Positions 18,027 through 26,242 of a stretch of DNA of 64,000 nucleotides are shown piece after piece. The DNA lies in contig NZ_VUNG01000008.1 of the NCBI RefSeq assembly GCF_009695775.1, positions 38,279 to 102,278 on the forward strand. Direction: 5' to 3'. The stretch comes from Hallella mizrahii (GTDB lineage: Bacteria; Bacteroidota; Bacteroidia; Bacteroidales; Bacteroidaceae). The translations under genes were made by a program, and so were the position numbers. The first letter of the stretch is position 1, and every line of letters begins with the position of its first letter. The notes under the pieces are model-generated. The model saw only the letters and a list, made by a program, of their open reading frames with translations, ran no database searches and was not told the DNA's origin.

Positions 18027-18722
18027 ATGAAACACATTGCAGTACTTCTTGCCCTGCTGGGCATGACCTCCATGAGTTGGGCACAGGCAGATCCCGGTAC
18101 GTTCTCCGTGATTCCGCGCGTCGGTTTCAATCTCTCCACCATCAGTGGTGAGAGTCTCACCACTGATGTGGGTACGATGAAGAGTAAGTTTAAGGCGGGA
18201 GCAGCTGCCGGATTGGATCTCGAATACCGCATCAGTGCTCCCTTCTCCGCCAGTATTGGCGCCTACTATTCGCGCGAGGGTTGCAACTATAAAGACAATG
18301 TGCTGGATCAGCGTCAGCTGGGAACCTATAATGTTTTCAGCCGTTGCTACTTCACGATCGACTATCTCAAGATTCCCGTGATGGCGCGTTGGTATGCCAC
18401 GGACAAGCTTTCTGTGGGCACAGGCCTGCAGGCGGGCATCGGACTATGGAATCGCACGCATACAGAGTCCCAGGAAGTCAAGGTCGGCGAAAGCGGCAGA
18501 TACACTTACTCCACAGACATTGAGAAAACCAATGTCAAGGGCAATGGCCTGCGCAATGTGCTGTGGAGCGTGCCTGTGAGTGTTGCTGTGGAGTATGAGC
18601 GCGTCATCATAGACCTTCGCTATAGCATTCCGCTGTCGAAGGTCTATCAGTCTGATGGTAAGCATCCCGGCGGTGATGAGCGCGTCCAGTGCTGGACGCT
18701 CAGCGTGGGATACCGAATTTAG
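18027..18722 (+). CDS. secreted outer-membrane beta-barrel protein (PorT-like)
   Basis: 231 aa from the ATG at 18027, chosen because a signal peptide begins there (MKHIAVLLALLGMTSMSWAQ). The open frame extends upstream to 17892 without signal-like sequence and would overlap the promoter. The mature part has alternating hydrophobic strands with Gly/Tyr turns (VIPRVGFNLSTISG, GLDLEYRIS, SVAVEYERVIIDLRYSI) and ends in an aromatic-rich strand, as in the outer_membrane_beta_barrel_2/PorT family common in Bacteroidota. Specific role unknown. It is convergent with hppA. Confidence 0.75.
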   Translation: MKHIAVLLALLGMTSMSWAQADPGTFSVIPRVGFNLSTISGESLTTDVGTMKSKFKAGAAAGLDLEYRISAPFSASIGAYYSREGCNYKDNVLDQRQLGTYNVFSRCYFTIDYLKIPVMARWYATDKLSVGTGLQAGIGLWNRTHTESQEVKVGESGRYTYSTDIEKTNVKGNGLRNVLWSVPVSVAVEYERVIIDLRYSIPLSKVYQSDGKHPGGDERVQCWTLSVGYRI

Positions 18723-18745
18723 ACTTTTCTAAAAACTACTATACG

Positions 18746-18767
18746 GGCGCGGCATCATTGCCGCGCC
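18746..18767. terminator. hairpin between convergent genes
   Basis: GGCGCGGCA (18746-18754) and TGCCGCGCC (18759-18767) form a 9-bp perfect stem with TCAT loop, between the barrel gene and hppA. Weak T-run, probably used from both sides. Confidence 0.6.
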
Positions 18768-18780
18768 TTCTGTTTGTCTA

Positions 18781-20991
18781 TTACATACATGCCACGGTCA
18801 GTCCTGCCATGACGATACTCACCATTGACATGAGTTTGATCAGGATGTTGAGCGAAGGCCCTGACGTGTCCTTGAACGGATCACCGACGGTGTCGCCGAC
18901 TATCGTTGCTTTGTGGCAGGGCGATCCTTTACCCCCGAAGCGTCCTTCCTCTACGCTTTTCTTGGCATTGTCCCAAGCACCGCCGGCGTTAGCCATGAAC
19001 ACGGCGAGGGTGAAACCGGCGGCCAGTCCACCGACGAGCAGGCCGAGCACACCTGCCACACCAAGTATCATGCCCACCACGATGGGGATGATGATGGCCA
19101 ACAGCGAGGGGAGGATCATCTCGTGCTGTGCCGACTTGGTGCTGATCTCGACGCATCGTCCATAGTCCGGAGTGGCTTTTCCCTCCAGGATGCCTTTGAT
19201 CTCATGGAACTGTCGGCGCACTTCGCTGACCATCTTTCCGGCGGCCCGTCCCACAGCGCCCATGGTCAGCCCGCAGAAGAGAAAGGCCGCCATGGCACCG
19301 AGGAAAGCCCCGACGAGGACGCGTGGATTCATCAGGTTGACTTGGAAAAAGTTCATGAAGTCGGGCATGGTTGCCTTGGCTGGGTCAAAGACCTGTCCGG
19401 CGGCATCGATGAACTGCTGTCCGTGGGTCACAGCACGGCTCATGGCGAGTTTTATCTCCTCGACGTACGAGGCGAGCAGAGCCAGTGCGGTGAGTGCTGC
19501 CGAGCCGATGGCGAAGCCTTTCCCCGTGGCGGCGGTGGTGTTGCCCAGTGCGTCGAGTGCGTCGGTGCGGTGGCGTATCTCCTCGCCGAGTCCGCTCATC
19601 TCAGCGTTTCCACCGGCGTTGTCAGCGATGGGTCCGTAGGCATCCGTGGCGAGCGTGATGCCGAGTGTGGAGAGCATGCCCACGGCGGCGATGCCGATGC
19701 CGTAGAGTCCACGGCTGATGCTGGTTGCGCTCATGCTCAAGTCGAAGCCGTTGGCACAGAGATAGCTCAGCATGATGGCCACCGAGATGGTGAGCACGGG
19801 CACGCAGGTCGAGATCATGCCAGTGCCGATGCCCTTGATGATCACCGTGGCGGCACCCGTCTGGCTGGCCTCGGCGATGCGTTGCGTCGGCTTATAGCTC
19901 TGCGAGGTATAGTATTCCGTGGCCTGTCCGATGATCACTCCGGCGGCGAGCCCGCTGAGCACAGAGCATCCGATGCCCATCCAGTTGTCGATCTGCAACC
20001 AGTAGAGGATGCCGAAGGTAGCCACTGCGATAAGGATGGCACTCGTGTTTGTACCTACTCCGAGGGCATGGAGCAGGTCTTTCATTGTTGCGCCGTCCTT
20101 GGTGCGCACGAGGAAGATGCCGAGCAGGCTGAGGAAGACACCGACAGCAGCGATGAGCATCGGCGCGATGACGGCTCTGAGCTGCATGTCGTCCGCACTC
20201 ATGGCAAAGGCCGTGGCACCGAGAGCAGCCGTGGAGAGGATGCTGCCGCAATAGCTTTCATAGAGGTCAGCACCCATACCGGCCACGTCGCCGACGTTAT
20301 CGCCCACGTTGTCGGCGATGGTAGCCGGGTTGCGCGGGTCGTCTTCGGGGATGTCAGCCTCCACTTTTCCCACGAGGTCGGCGCCGACATCAGCCGCTTT
20401 GGTGTATATGCCGCCGCCGACACGGGCGAAGAGCGCCTGTGTGGAAGCACCCATGCCGAAGGTGAGCATGGTCGTGGTGATGGTGATGAGAGCGGTATGT
20501 GGATCCATGTCGCTGTAGAAACTGTTCAGTATCAAAAACCACACGGCGATGTCGAGCAGGCCGAGTCCCACGACGACGAGTCCCATGACAGCACCGGATC
20601 GGAACGCTATTTTCAGTCCTTTGTGCAATCCCTCGCGTGCCGCGTTTGCCGTGCGTCCACTGGCGTAGGTGGCTGTCTTCATACCGAAGAAGCCGGCGAG
20701 TCCGCTGAAGAATCCCCCCGTGAGGAAAGCGAAGGGTACCCACGGGTTCTGGGCGTTGAAGCCATAGGCCATGATGGCGAAGATAATGGCCAGCACGACA
20801 AAGACGATGAGCACCACGCGGTATTGTTGTCGCAGATAGGCCATCGCACCCCGTCGGATGTAGAGGGCGATCTCCTTCATGCGCGGTGAGCCCTCGTCTT
20901 CCTTCATCATATTTTGGAAGAATAGCCATGCCATCATCAGGGCACAGACAGAGGCCAGCGGGATGAGCCAAAAGACAACAGGTAAGTTCAT
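18781..20991 (-). CDS. hppA: K+-dependent membrane-bound ion-pumping pyrophosphatase
   Basis: Integral membrane pyrophosphatase hydrolysing PPi to pump Na+ and/or H+, 736 aa from the ATG at 20991 (MNLPVVFWL). The further upstream frame to 21174 is not membrane-like and spans the promoter. DVGADLVGKVEADIPEDDPRNPATIADNVGDNVGD (from residue 201) is the PPi/Mg site. GNTTAATGKG (483-492) has Ala where K+-independent H+-pumps have Lys, marking the K+-dependent class. In this class most members pump Na+, and some Bacteroides/Prevotella enzymes pump both ions. Ion choice cannot be decided here. About 16 TM helices. Own promoter. Confidence 0.94.
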   Translation of the reverse strand: MNLPVVFWLIPLASVCALMMAWLFFQNMMKEDEGSPRMKEIALYIRRGAMAYLRQQYRVVLIVFVVLAIIFAIMAYGFNAQNPWVPFAFLTGGFFSGLAGFFGMKTATYASGRTANAAREGLHKGLKIAFRSGAVMGLVVVGLGLLDIAVWFLILNSFYSDMDPHTALITITTTMLTFGMGASTQALFARVGGGIYTKAADVGADLVGKVEADIPEDDPRNPATIADNVGDNVGDVAGMGADLYESYCGSILSTAALGATAFAMSADDMQLRAVIAPMLIAAVGVFLSLLGIFLVRTKDGATMKDLLHALGVGTNTSAILIAVATFGILYWLQIDNWMGIGCSVLSGLAAGVIIGQATEYYTSQSYKPTQRIAEASQTGAATVIIKGIGTGMISTCVPVLTISVAIMLSYLCANGFDLSMSATSISRGLYGIGIAAVGMLSTLGITLATDAYGPIADNAGGNAEMSGLGEEIRHRTDALDALGNTTAATGKGFAIGSAALTALALLASYVEEIKLAMSRAVTHGQQFIDAAGQVFDPAKATMPDFMNFFQVNLMNPRVLVGAFLGAMAAFLFCGLTMGAVGRAAGKMVSEVRRQFHEIKGILEGKATPDYGRCVEISTKSAQHEMILPSLLAIIIPIVVGMILGVAGVLGLLVGGLAAGFTLAVFMANAGGAWDNAKKSVEEGRFGGKGSPCHKATIVGDTVGDPFKDTSGPSLNILIKLMSMVSIVMAGLTVACM

Positions 20992-21057
20992 AAGGCAAGA
21001 CGATTGATGGGTTAGACACAATTGCGACGTGGTTCTCAGCACGTCTGATTTCAATGG

Positions 21058-21088
21058 CAAATATAGGGAAAAAAGCGATTGCCTGCAA
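21058..21088 (-). promoter_or_regulatory. hppA promoter
   Basis: Minus-strand TTGC (21088-21085), 19-bp spacer, TATATTTG (21065-21058), ~66 nt before the hppA ATG. Confidence 0.75.
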
Positions 21089-21461
21089 CTTTTCCGTGCA
21101 TAAAATCCTTGATTTTTAGATTGTTTGACCCTATTTGGCGAGATCACACGCTTTCCGAACAAATTATACCGCAATTATCAATACTTGTCCAAATTTGCAG
21201 AAGAAGTGGCTCTGGTCATGCGACAGATGATATGAGGGAGGGGCAGAAGCATTTATGTGTTTTTGGATAAGGGGTAGTTGAATGTTGAGAAAACTGACAA
21301 AAAAGTGGGTGCGAGACGACGTTTTTTTCGAAGAGACAAGCTCTTGGCCGGATTTTCCTGATTTTTGGCGATATTTCATTAATCTATTGATAATCAATAA
21401 GTTATATGCAAAATTAGGTTTTAGAGGGAAGTGAATCTGGTTTTTGCCCGTATCAAACAAC
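21089..21461. other. intergenic region upstream of hppA, no gene seen
   Basis: AT-rich, with stops in all frames at short intervals. A minus frame 21164-21478 is open but low-complexity and unrecognisable. Marks the start of the accessory region. Confidence 0.5.
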
Positions 21462-21482
21462 TGAGATGACCTTGTCATCTCA
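21462..21482. repeat. small palindrome TGAGATGAC/GTCATCTCA
   Basis: Perfect 9-bp inverted repeat with a CTT loop. Its sequence is related to the arms of the larger palindrome beginning two bases further on, giving four GAGATGA-type arms within 90 bp. Confidence 0.75.
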
Positions 21483-21483
21483 C

Positions 21484-21548
21484 TGTTTTGACCTCATCAT
21501 CTCGGTTGTTTGTCACGGAGAAACAAGTGAGATGATGAGGTCAAAACA
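21484..21548. repeat. large palindrome with 20-bp perfect arms
   Basis: Arms 21484-21503 and 21529-21548 are perfect complements (core TTTTGACCTCATCATCTC). The 25-nt loop contains a nested TTGTTT/AAACAA pair. Too long for an ordinary terminator. It lies at the outer edge of the rearranged SusC/SusD region. Confidence 0.8.
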
Positions 21549-21717
21549 CTGTTTTTACTGGTGAACATGTATTTTTTTAAGGCTGAGGACGTCATTTCTC
21601 GCCCTTTATGCTTTTTTTCTTCTCTAGAATGAACGAAAAGGAAGACAGTGTTTTGTCGTGATTTATTTTGATGATAATTGTGGGTATCGTGTCAAGTCAC
21701 ATTTACCTGAACGAAAG
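21549..21717. other. non-coding stretch between palindrome and lipoprotein gene
   Basis: AT-rich sequence without coding potential; no feature recognised. Confidence 0.4.
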
Positions 21718-21763
21718 AAGCGCGGCAAAGACCACAGATATCATGTTGGCTTTTGCCGCGCTT
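21718..21763 (-). terminator. hairpin after the lipoprotein gene
   Basis: AAGCGCGGCAAA (21718-21729) is complementary to TTTGCCGCGCTT (21752-21763), 42 bp after the lipoprotein stop. Only a short pyrimidine run follows on the minus strand. Confidence 0.6.
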
Positions 21764-21804
21764 GTAGGTGAGGATATGATCAACTCACGAGCAGTTACTC
21801 ATGG

Positions 21805-22701
21805 TCATTCGAATTGGAAGTATACGGGTGCCCAATAGCCAGAGATGGATCCGTCGGCGGTTTGGAAATATCCCAGATAGAAAGCACCGGAATTGCGTGC
21901 GGCATACCATTGGCAGTTATAGGTAGGCAGGATCTCGAAGTCATTGATGTCCACGCCTCCCTCTTTACCATAGGGATAGAGGTGGACGTAATCGTCGGTA
22001 AACCACCAGATGGCTGGCGTGCCGTAGCCATATCCGCCCCAGTCGTCCTCGGTATAGAGCGGACTGCCTGCCGGCAAACTTAGACTGCGCTTTCCGTCCT
22101 TGATGGTCAGCACCAAACCATAGCCACTGTGCATGAAGTCGGTGATGCGGTAGACACCTCCGCCAAGGTCGTCGGCCGTCTCCTCCCATTTCTGCTCTAA
22201 ATAGTTGGGAATCCAGAACTGGATCTTCACCGGCGTGGGGATGGAAGCGCGTGCTTCGAGGGTGATTCCCCCGTCGAGATAGCTGTAGGGATCCACTTCG
22301 TCGGAACAGAGCGAGAGCGAATAGGTGAAAGCCTGCGGCACCGTTGCCGTGTCGGGGATCGACACGGTGAGCGTGGCTACCGAGTCGCCGTCGGCAAAGA
22401 CAACCTCTTCGTCGGCTGTAACACCGGCCGTGGTCGTGCTGTTCTTTACCACGGGCACTGTGAGCGTACCTTTCTTGTTATTGCGGAGCACCTTGACTCC
22501 TATTTTATATGTACTCTTGTCTGACGGGTCGAGGATGACAGTCTCTTCATTATCGCCCGCGAAATGCACCTGCTGGTTGTTGGCAGAGAGCGCGGCGGCA
22601 GGCTCGTAGTCGTCATCAGAAGATGAGCATGCGCCAAAGCCTATTGCGATAAGCAGCATGATCACAAGTGCGCTGATGCTGGATAATATGTTGTGTTTCA
22701 T
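21805..22701 (-). CDS. surface lipoprotein, accessory of a degraded SusC/SusD locus
   Basis: 298 aa. A lipoprotein signal with lipobox GFGAC (Cys at 25) is followed by Ser/Asp-rich SSSDDD, the type of sequence that directs lipoproteins to the Bacteroidota cell surface. Residues ~35-135 form a beta-rich Calx-beta/DUF1735-like domain. Residues ~170-298 form a second domain rich in Trp, Tyr and Gly, with no family I recognise. It lies 41 bp downstream of a truncated susD on the same strand, so it was probably the last gene of that locus and bound its glycan or peptide ligand. Its last 129 codons are duplicated at 31531-31918. Confidence 0.75.
   Translation of the reverse strand: MKHNILSSISALVIMLLIAIGFGACSSSDDDYEPAAALSANNQQVHFAGDNEETVILDPSDKSTYKIGVKVLRNNKKGTLTVPVVKNSTTTAGVTADEEVVFADGDSVATLTVSIPDTATVPQAFTYSLSLCSDEVDPYSYLDGGITLEARASIPTPVKIQFWIPNYLEQKWEETADDLGGGVYRITDFMHSGYGLVLTIKDGKRSLSLPAGSPLYTEDDWGGYGYGTPAIWWFTDDYVHLYPYGKEGGVDINDFEILPTYNCQWYAARNSGAFYLGYFQTADGSISGYWAPVYFQFE
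21807..22194. repeat. 388-bp direct repeat, copy 1 (lipoprotein C-terminal domain)
   Basis: Matches 31531-31918 without gaps at constant offset 9,724, with 5 mismatches (98.7% identity). It begins at the stop codon of the lipoprotein gene and ends inside the gene, so it covers one C-terminal domain. Of the five differences two change residues (Arg/Leu and Asn/Ser) and three are silent. Confidence 0.95.
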
Positions 22702-22742
22702 TTCTTATCGTGTTTTGATGGTTGATAATTCCATGTACTGCC

Positions 22743-23375
22743 TTATTTGTTGGCAGCGCTCTCCACGCCCGACGGATCGGGGTTGTTGATGATGGAAGAA
22801 TTGTACTGTGTCTCCGAGTTGGAGAAACAGAAATTCATGCGTGGTGCCACGTAGCCGTTTGAGAAGTTGAAGCGGTAGGCTTTCGGGTGGTTAGTGCCGT
22901 CGTAGTTGGTTCTTATTCCTATCTTCAGACGCTTATAGTCGAAATAGGTCAGTCCTTCACCCCAGAACTCGATACGCTTCTGACGTACGATCTCATTGGC
23001 CAAGTTCCACAGATCTTCCGATGTGCTGGTATATGGTTTTGCGTTTTCTGCCGTAGTGTTGCAACGGTATGTGTTCATGAAGTCCTCGAGGAGTTTCTTT
23101 CCGGCGGCTAATCCACTGACGTGGGCTGTTGCTTCGGCATCTATGAAATACATCTCCTCTACGCGCATGAGCGGGATACTGACGGCAGCGCCCACAGTGT
23201 AGTCGTCCTTGTTGTTATTGCCGGGCTTGAACTTCAGTCCGGTATAGCCGGCGAGATTTGCGAAGTTGGCAGGAGTGAGTATGGTGTTGTATTTTGAAGC
23301 GCTTTCTTCCTTCCCCGCGTCCTCAGGAGCGATCCACGTGTCTTTGCGCCAGTCAGCACTGTTCATGCTTTCATA
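22743..23375 (-). pseudogene. C-terminal fragment of a SusD/RagB lipoprotein
   Basis: About 210 codons matching the C-terminal part of RagB/SusD nutrient-binding lipoproteins: RVEEMYFIDAEATAH, QKRIEFWGEGLTYFDYKRL and the terminal NxxPxRxxF-like segment. The N-terminal half, including signal and lipobox, is missing. The reading frame begins inside the left inverted repeat of the IS66-type element (an apparent ATG at 23384 is element sequence). A functional protein is therefore unlikely. It was probably the susD partner of the lipoprotein gene 41 bp downstream. Confidence 0.88.
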
Positions 23376-23399
23376 AGTAACCATTCAGTTTAGGCCGTC
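23376..23399. repeat. left terminal inverted repeat
   Basis: 24 bp, starting at or next to GTAACCATTCA and ending GGCCGTC, complementary to 23863-23886 with one mismatch. Confidence 0.92.
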
Positions 23400-23448
23400 T
23401 TTCCTATAAGCTGTAATTTTCCGACCTTTGCCGAAAATTTACAGCTTT

Positions 23449-23872
23449 ATGTTTAATCTCAACGAGAATAACCAGTTTTTCCTCTCCAATTCCCCAACTG
23501 ATATGAGAGTTGGGGTCCGCAATGTGCGGCAAGGTCCGACAAACTGGGCATGAACCTACAAATGGAAAGGTCTACGTCTTTGTAGGGAAAACACGTAAAG
23601 TTATGAAACTCCTTCATTGGGAACGAGGAGGTTATGTGATGTATTATAAGCGTCTTGAGACGGGCAGGCTTTCTCCCCGACTGTTCCCGCCATGCCAGCA
23701 AGTCGGATTCCGACAAATTCGATGGTATGAGTTGGTTCTTTTCATAGAGGGAATCTCTCCAGGTGTCAGACGAAGGAAGCGCTTTCAAGTCAGCGAAAAC
23801 AGTGGTGAAGATAATATAAAAAAAATCCCGGGAATAACCTCGGGATTTTTTATCAATTACAGGACGGCCTAA
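23449..23872 (+). pseudogene. tnpB: IS66 accessory protein TnpB, frameshifted
   Basis: The first frame from the ATG at 23449 gives FFLSNSPTDMRVG, the start of TnpB. It then shifts by one base in the GGGG run near 23511 and continues as CGKVRQTG...GKVYVFVGKTRKVMKLLHW...YVMYYKRLETGR, the TnpB core. Deleting one G restores a continuous frame of ~140 codons. The stop codon lies in the right inverted repeat. TnpB is an accessory protein of IS66 transposition of unclear biochemical role. A sequencing indel is the alternative to a true frameshift. Confidence 0.82.
23821..23850. terminator. hairpin inside the IS66 mini-element
   Basis: AAAAATCCCG (23821-23830) and CGGGATTTTT (23841-23850) are perfect complements with T-runs on both strands. 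It terminates tnpB on + and shields the element from the minus-strand operon. Confidence 0.75.
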
Positions 23873-23886
23873 ATTGAATGGTTACT
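23863..23886. repeat. right terminal inverted repeat
   Basis: Complement of 23376-23399 with one mismatch. The DUF4302 stop codon (minus TAG, 23887-23885) straddles its outer edge. Confidence 0.92.
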
Positions 23887-25180
23887 AATTTCTAAATGGC
23901 CAGGCTTTGATGCGGTTAGTGACCTTGATGACATTCTCTGGCTCGTTTTCATCCGTTAAGATGATGTATGACGGATGCTTGAGATCATCAGTTGTCAACT
24001 TGAAGCGGCGTGCAGTCGTCCATGCAAACGGGTAGACGATGTTGGCGTAGCCATAGTATTGGACATAGTAGTTGCCGTTGAGTACATTGTTGGCAGCCAC
24101 ATAGGTCAATTCTATTTCATCTTTACCAATTAGTTTATAGTTCATGGCGAGTGTACCCCACCAGGTACTGCTACCATCATAGTGTCCGAAAGTCAGTCCG
24201 AAGTTCTTACCATAAGTAGAACTGAACTCATACGTGCCAAGGATCGCGTAGCGTGTTTCCTCACCGTAAGGTTCCTGATAATTAGTGAGCGAATAATTCC
24301 AATAATCCTGTCCATAACTGCTCATCCCGCTCAACGCCACGTTCCAAGCGCCGAGCACAAACTGTTCGTTGATGGGTGGAATGATAGGAATGAGCTTAAC
24401 ACTCTTGTCGGCCGGGTTAACCCAATTGCCACCATCTGCATAGCTGAAACCAGTTATGGTCTTGCCACGGACAGTGACAGGCTTATAGAGCTCGTAACCA
24501 GAAGGCGTGATGGTGAACGGCATGCTGGTGCTTGCCCCCGTGGTCTTATCAGTTACGGTGAGATAGTTGTAGCTCAGTGAGGCATTCATCGTATCGTTGT
24601 CAACGATCAGCGCATAGTTGTTGTAGGTCGCCATGGAGTCGGAAACAAGAGATACCTTGCTATAATAGTCAGCCCACGTACCCTGCTGCAAGGGTGTCAT
24701 CACGATGCGATCCTCATGTTTCTTACCCAAGAGTACGATGGAGTCTGGCGAAGCAGACAGTACTCTGAACTCCAGATCACCATTGAAGCCTTTGCCCAGA
24801 GTCCCGAAATCTTCATTACTCGGATCGGAGAAGTAATGGAAAATAGGATTATACTCGTCGAAGGAAAGCACTGTACCAGAACTCTGCTCCAACTTATAGT
24901 GCGACGTATAAGTGCTATCCGGACCAAAGAACTCGCTGGCCACGGTCACCTTATTGTTGGCGAACTTACAGTAGACGTTGTAGCCTCCGTAAGTGATGTT
25001 GCCATAATAGTGCATGATCCATCCGTTGTTTTGTGCTTCGAGGATCTGCCGTGTGGTAGACATCGACTCAGCGATTCGTTCTGCCGATGGCTTGTCGAAG
25101 GCATCGTCGACTTCCGGCGTGCATGCACCCACAAGCAGGGCGACAGCCGCCAACAGCCATAGATTGAATATCTTTCTCAT
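23885..25180 (-). CDS. DUF4302-family surface lipoprotein
   Basis: 431-aa predicted lipoprotein (signal with lipobox VGACTPEVDD). It matches the DUF4302 family by its start (SAERIAESMSTTRQILEAQNNGW) and Trp/Tyr/Gly-rich beta architecture. Members are typically encoded in SusC/SusD loci with a Mx1-type metallopeptidase, exactly as here, and are thought to be surface accessory proteins of uptake; no activity is known. It follows the peptidase by 21 bp. Its stop TAG lies on the edge of the IS66-type inverted repeat, so the last residues may have been set by the insertion. The length is nevertheless normal as far as I can judge. Confidence 0.82.
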   Translation of the reverse strand: MRKIFNLWLLAAVALLVGACTPEVDDAFDKPSAERIAESMSTTRQILEAQNNGWIMHYYGNITYGGYNVYCKFANNKVTVASEFFGPDSTYTSHYKLEQSSGTVLSFDEYNPIFHYFSDPSNEDFGTLGKGFNGDLEFRVLSASPDSIVLLGKKHEDRIVMTPLQQGTWADYYSKVSLVSDSMATYNNYALIVDNDTMNASLSYNYLTVTDKTTGASTSMPFTITPSGYELYKPVTVRGKTITGFSYADGGNWVNPADKSVKLIPIIPPINEQFVLGAWNVALSGMSSYGQDYWNYSLTNYQEPYGEETRYAILGTYEFSSTYGKNFGLTFGHYDGSSTWWGTLAMNYKLIGKDEIELTYVAANNVLNGNYYVQYYGYANIVYPFAWTTARRFKLTTDDLKHPSYIILTDENEPENVIKVTNRIKAWPFRN

Positions 25181-25201
25181 AGAATGTGTTCTTTAAATTG
25201 T

Positions 25202-26194
25202 TTACTTTAAATGACGTAGATCGAGCGTTGTGACCTCCTTGGAGCGACGCAGCACAATTTCGCGCAGCTTGTCAAGGTCGATACCCCAATCATTCTTGAA
25301 ATACTCTTTGACCAATGCCAGTTTCGCGATGATGGCATCACGTCCGCTGGTGTCGTATTGAGCTTGCTTGTTTCCGTTCTTGTCGAAAGTAAAAATCGTG
25401 TCATTGTTCTCGTCAAGCTTGACGGCGACACCAGAGGCGACGATCTTATCCCATGCTGCTTGCGTGTGAGTGACGTAAGTGGCATAGATCTCGGCAAAGT
25501 CCTCGTTGTACTCTTTTGAGGCATATCCACTCACGAAACCCATGGCTGGAGCTTTATCGTTAGCGACATTGATCCAGTTCGAGGTCTGGTAATTGGCAGA
25601 CGAGATGGTTTGGAACTCTGTACTATAGTTTTTCTTCTGCGTCATGATGTGACAGAACTCATGGTGCATGGTATGGAAGAACCAGTAGTTCAGATCCATC
25701 GGCAGGGCACTCGTATTGGGGAACGGACTGTCGACATCAATAACAGGATGGTCTATGTCGATGTTGTTGACACGGAAAAGCGTCACCTTCACACCGCCTT
25801 CTGCCACACCAAGTACGATGCCGCCACCATTGTCATATTCCGGTGAACCGATCAGCTGATAGACACGGGGACTATAAGACTTGAGGAAGTCCTGTCCCAA
25901 CAAATCTGTATAGGAGTCCATCCACACATGCTTAACCATGATTGCCAGTGCTTTCGACTTGTCATAATCGGCAGGGATCACATTGTAGTAGTTGTCGGTC
26001 TCCCGATCGTTATAGCGATAGAGGAACTTAATATTGTAGGGATCTGTGAAGTTGGCCTTTGTCCAACGATCCAGCTCCGTGCTGTCAGTGACCTCAGTCT
26101 CCTCGAAGATGCTTTTGCTGCTCAAGTCATCGTCAGAGCATCCGGCAAGGAGAGTTGCCATCAGACCTAATATGATGATTCTTGTATATTTCAT
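25202..26194 (-). CDS. Mx1-type zinc-binding metallopeptidase lipoprotein
   Basis: 330 aa with a lipoprotein signal (LLAGCSDDD) and acidic residues after the Cys, favouring surface display. The zincin motif HEFCH lies in MHHEFCHIM around residue 180, and a downstream YNEDFAEIYATYV could supply the third metal ligand. This fits the putative zinc-binding metallopeptidase family (Mx1) found beside SusD and DUF4302 proteins. Probably acts on an extracellular protein or peptide, feeding the adjacent SusCD pair. Substrate unknown. 48 bp after susD. Confidence 0.83.
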   Translation of the reverse strand: MKYTRIIILGLMATLLAGCSDDDLSSKSIFEETEVTDSTELDRWTKANFTDPYNIKFLYRYNDRETDNYYNVIPADYDKSKALAIMVKHVWMDSYTDLLGQDFLKSYSPRVYQLIGSPEYDNGGGIVLGVAEGGVKVTLFRVNNIDIDHPVIDVDSPFPNTSALPMDLNYWFFHTMHHEFCHIMTQKKNYSTEFQTISSANYQTSNWINVANDKAPAMGFVSGYASKEYNEDFAEIYATYVTHTQAAWDKIVASGVAVKLDENNDTIFTFDKNGNKQAQYDTSGRDAIIAKLALVKEYFKNDWGIDLDKLREIVLRRSKEVTTLDLRHLK

Positions 26195-26242
26195 AATTCA
26201 GAATTCAGAATGGTTGATGTAACTAAGAATAATAGATAAAAC

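Larger units (their letters stand above)
23377..23885 (+). mobile_element. IS66-type mini-element carrying only tnpB
   Basis: A ~509-bp unit bounded by 24-bp inverted repeats whose outer ends read GTAAC, as IS66-family ends begin GTAA. Inside are a frameshifted tnpB and a hairpin; tnpA and the tnpC transposase are absent. The 8 bp on either side (tttcataa and taatttct) do not match, so no target duplication remains, as expected if the element took part in a deletion or recombination. It joins the DUF4302 gene to a headless susD. Could be a non-autonomous derivative or the fused remains of two copies. Confidence 0.82.

Noticed and set aside
18913..20889. 658-codon open frame on + antisense to hppA
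   Set aside because: Mirror of a GC-biased membrane-protein gene; His/Glu/Gly/Asp-rich with no domain, no promoter, and fully covered by the well-conserved hppA.
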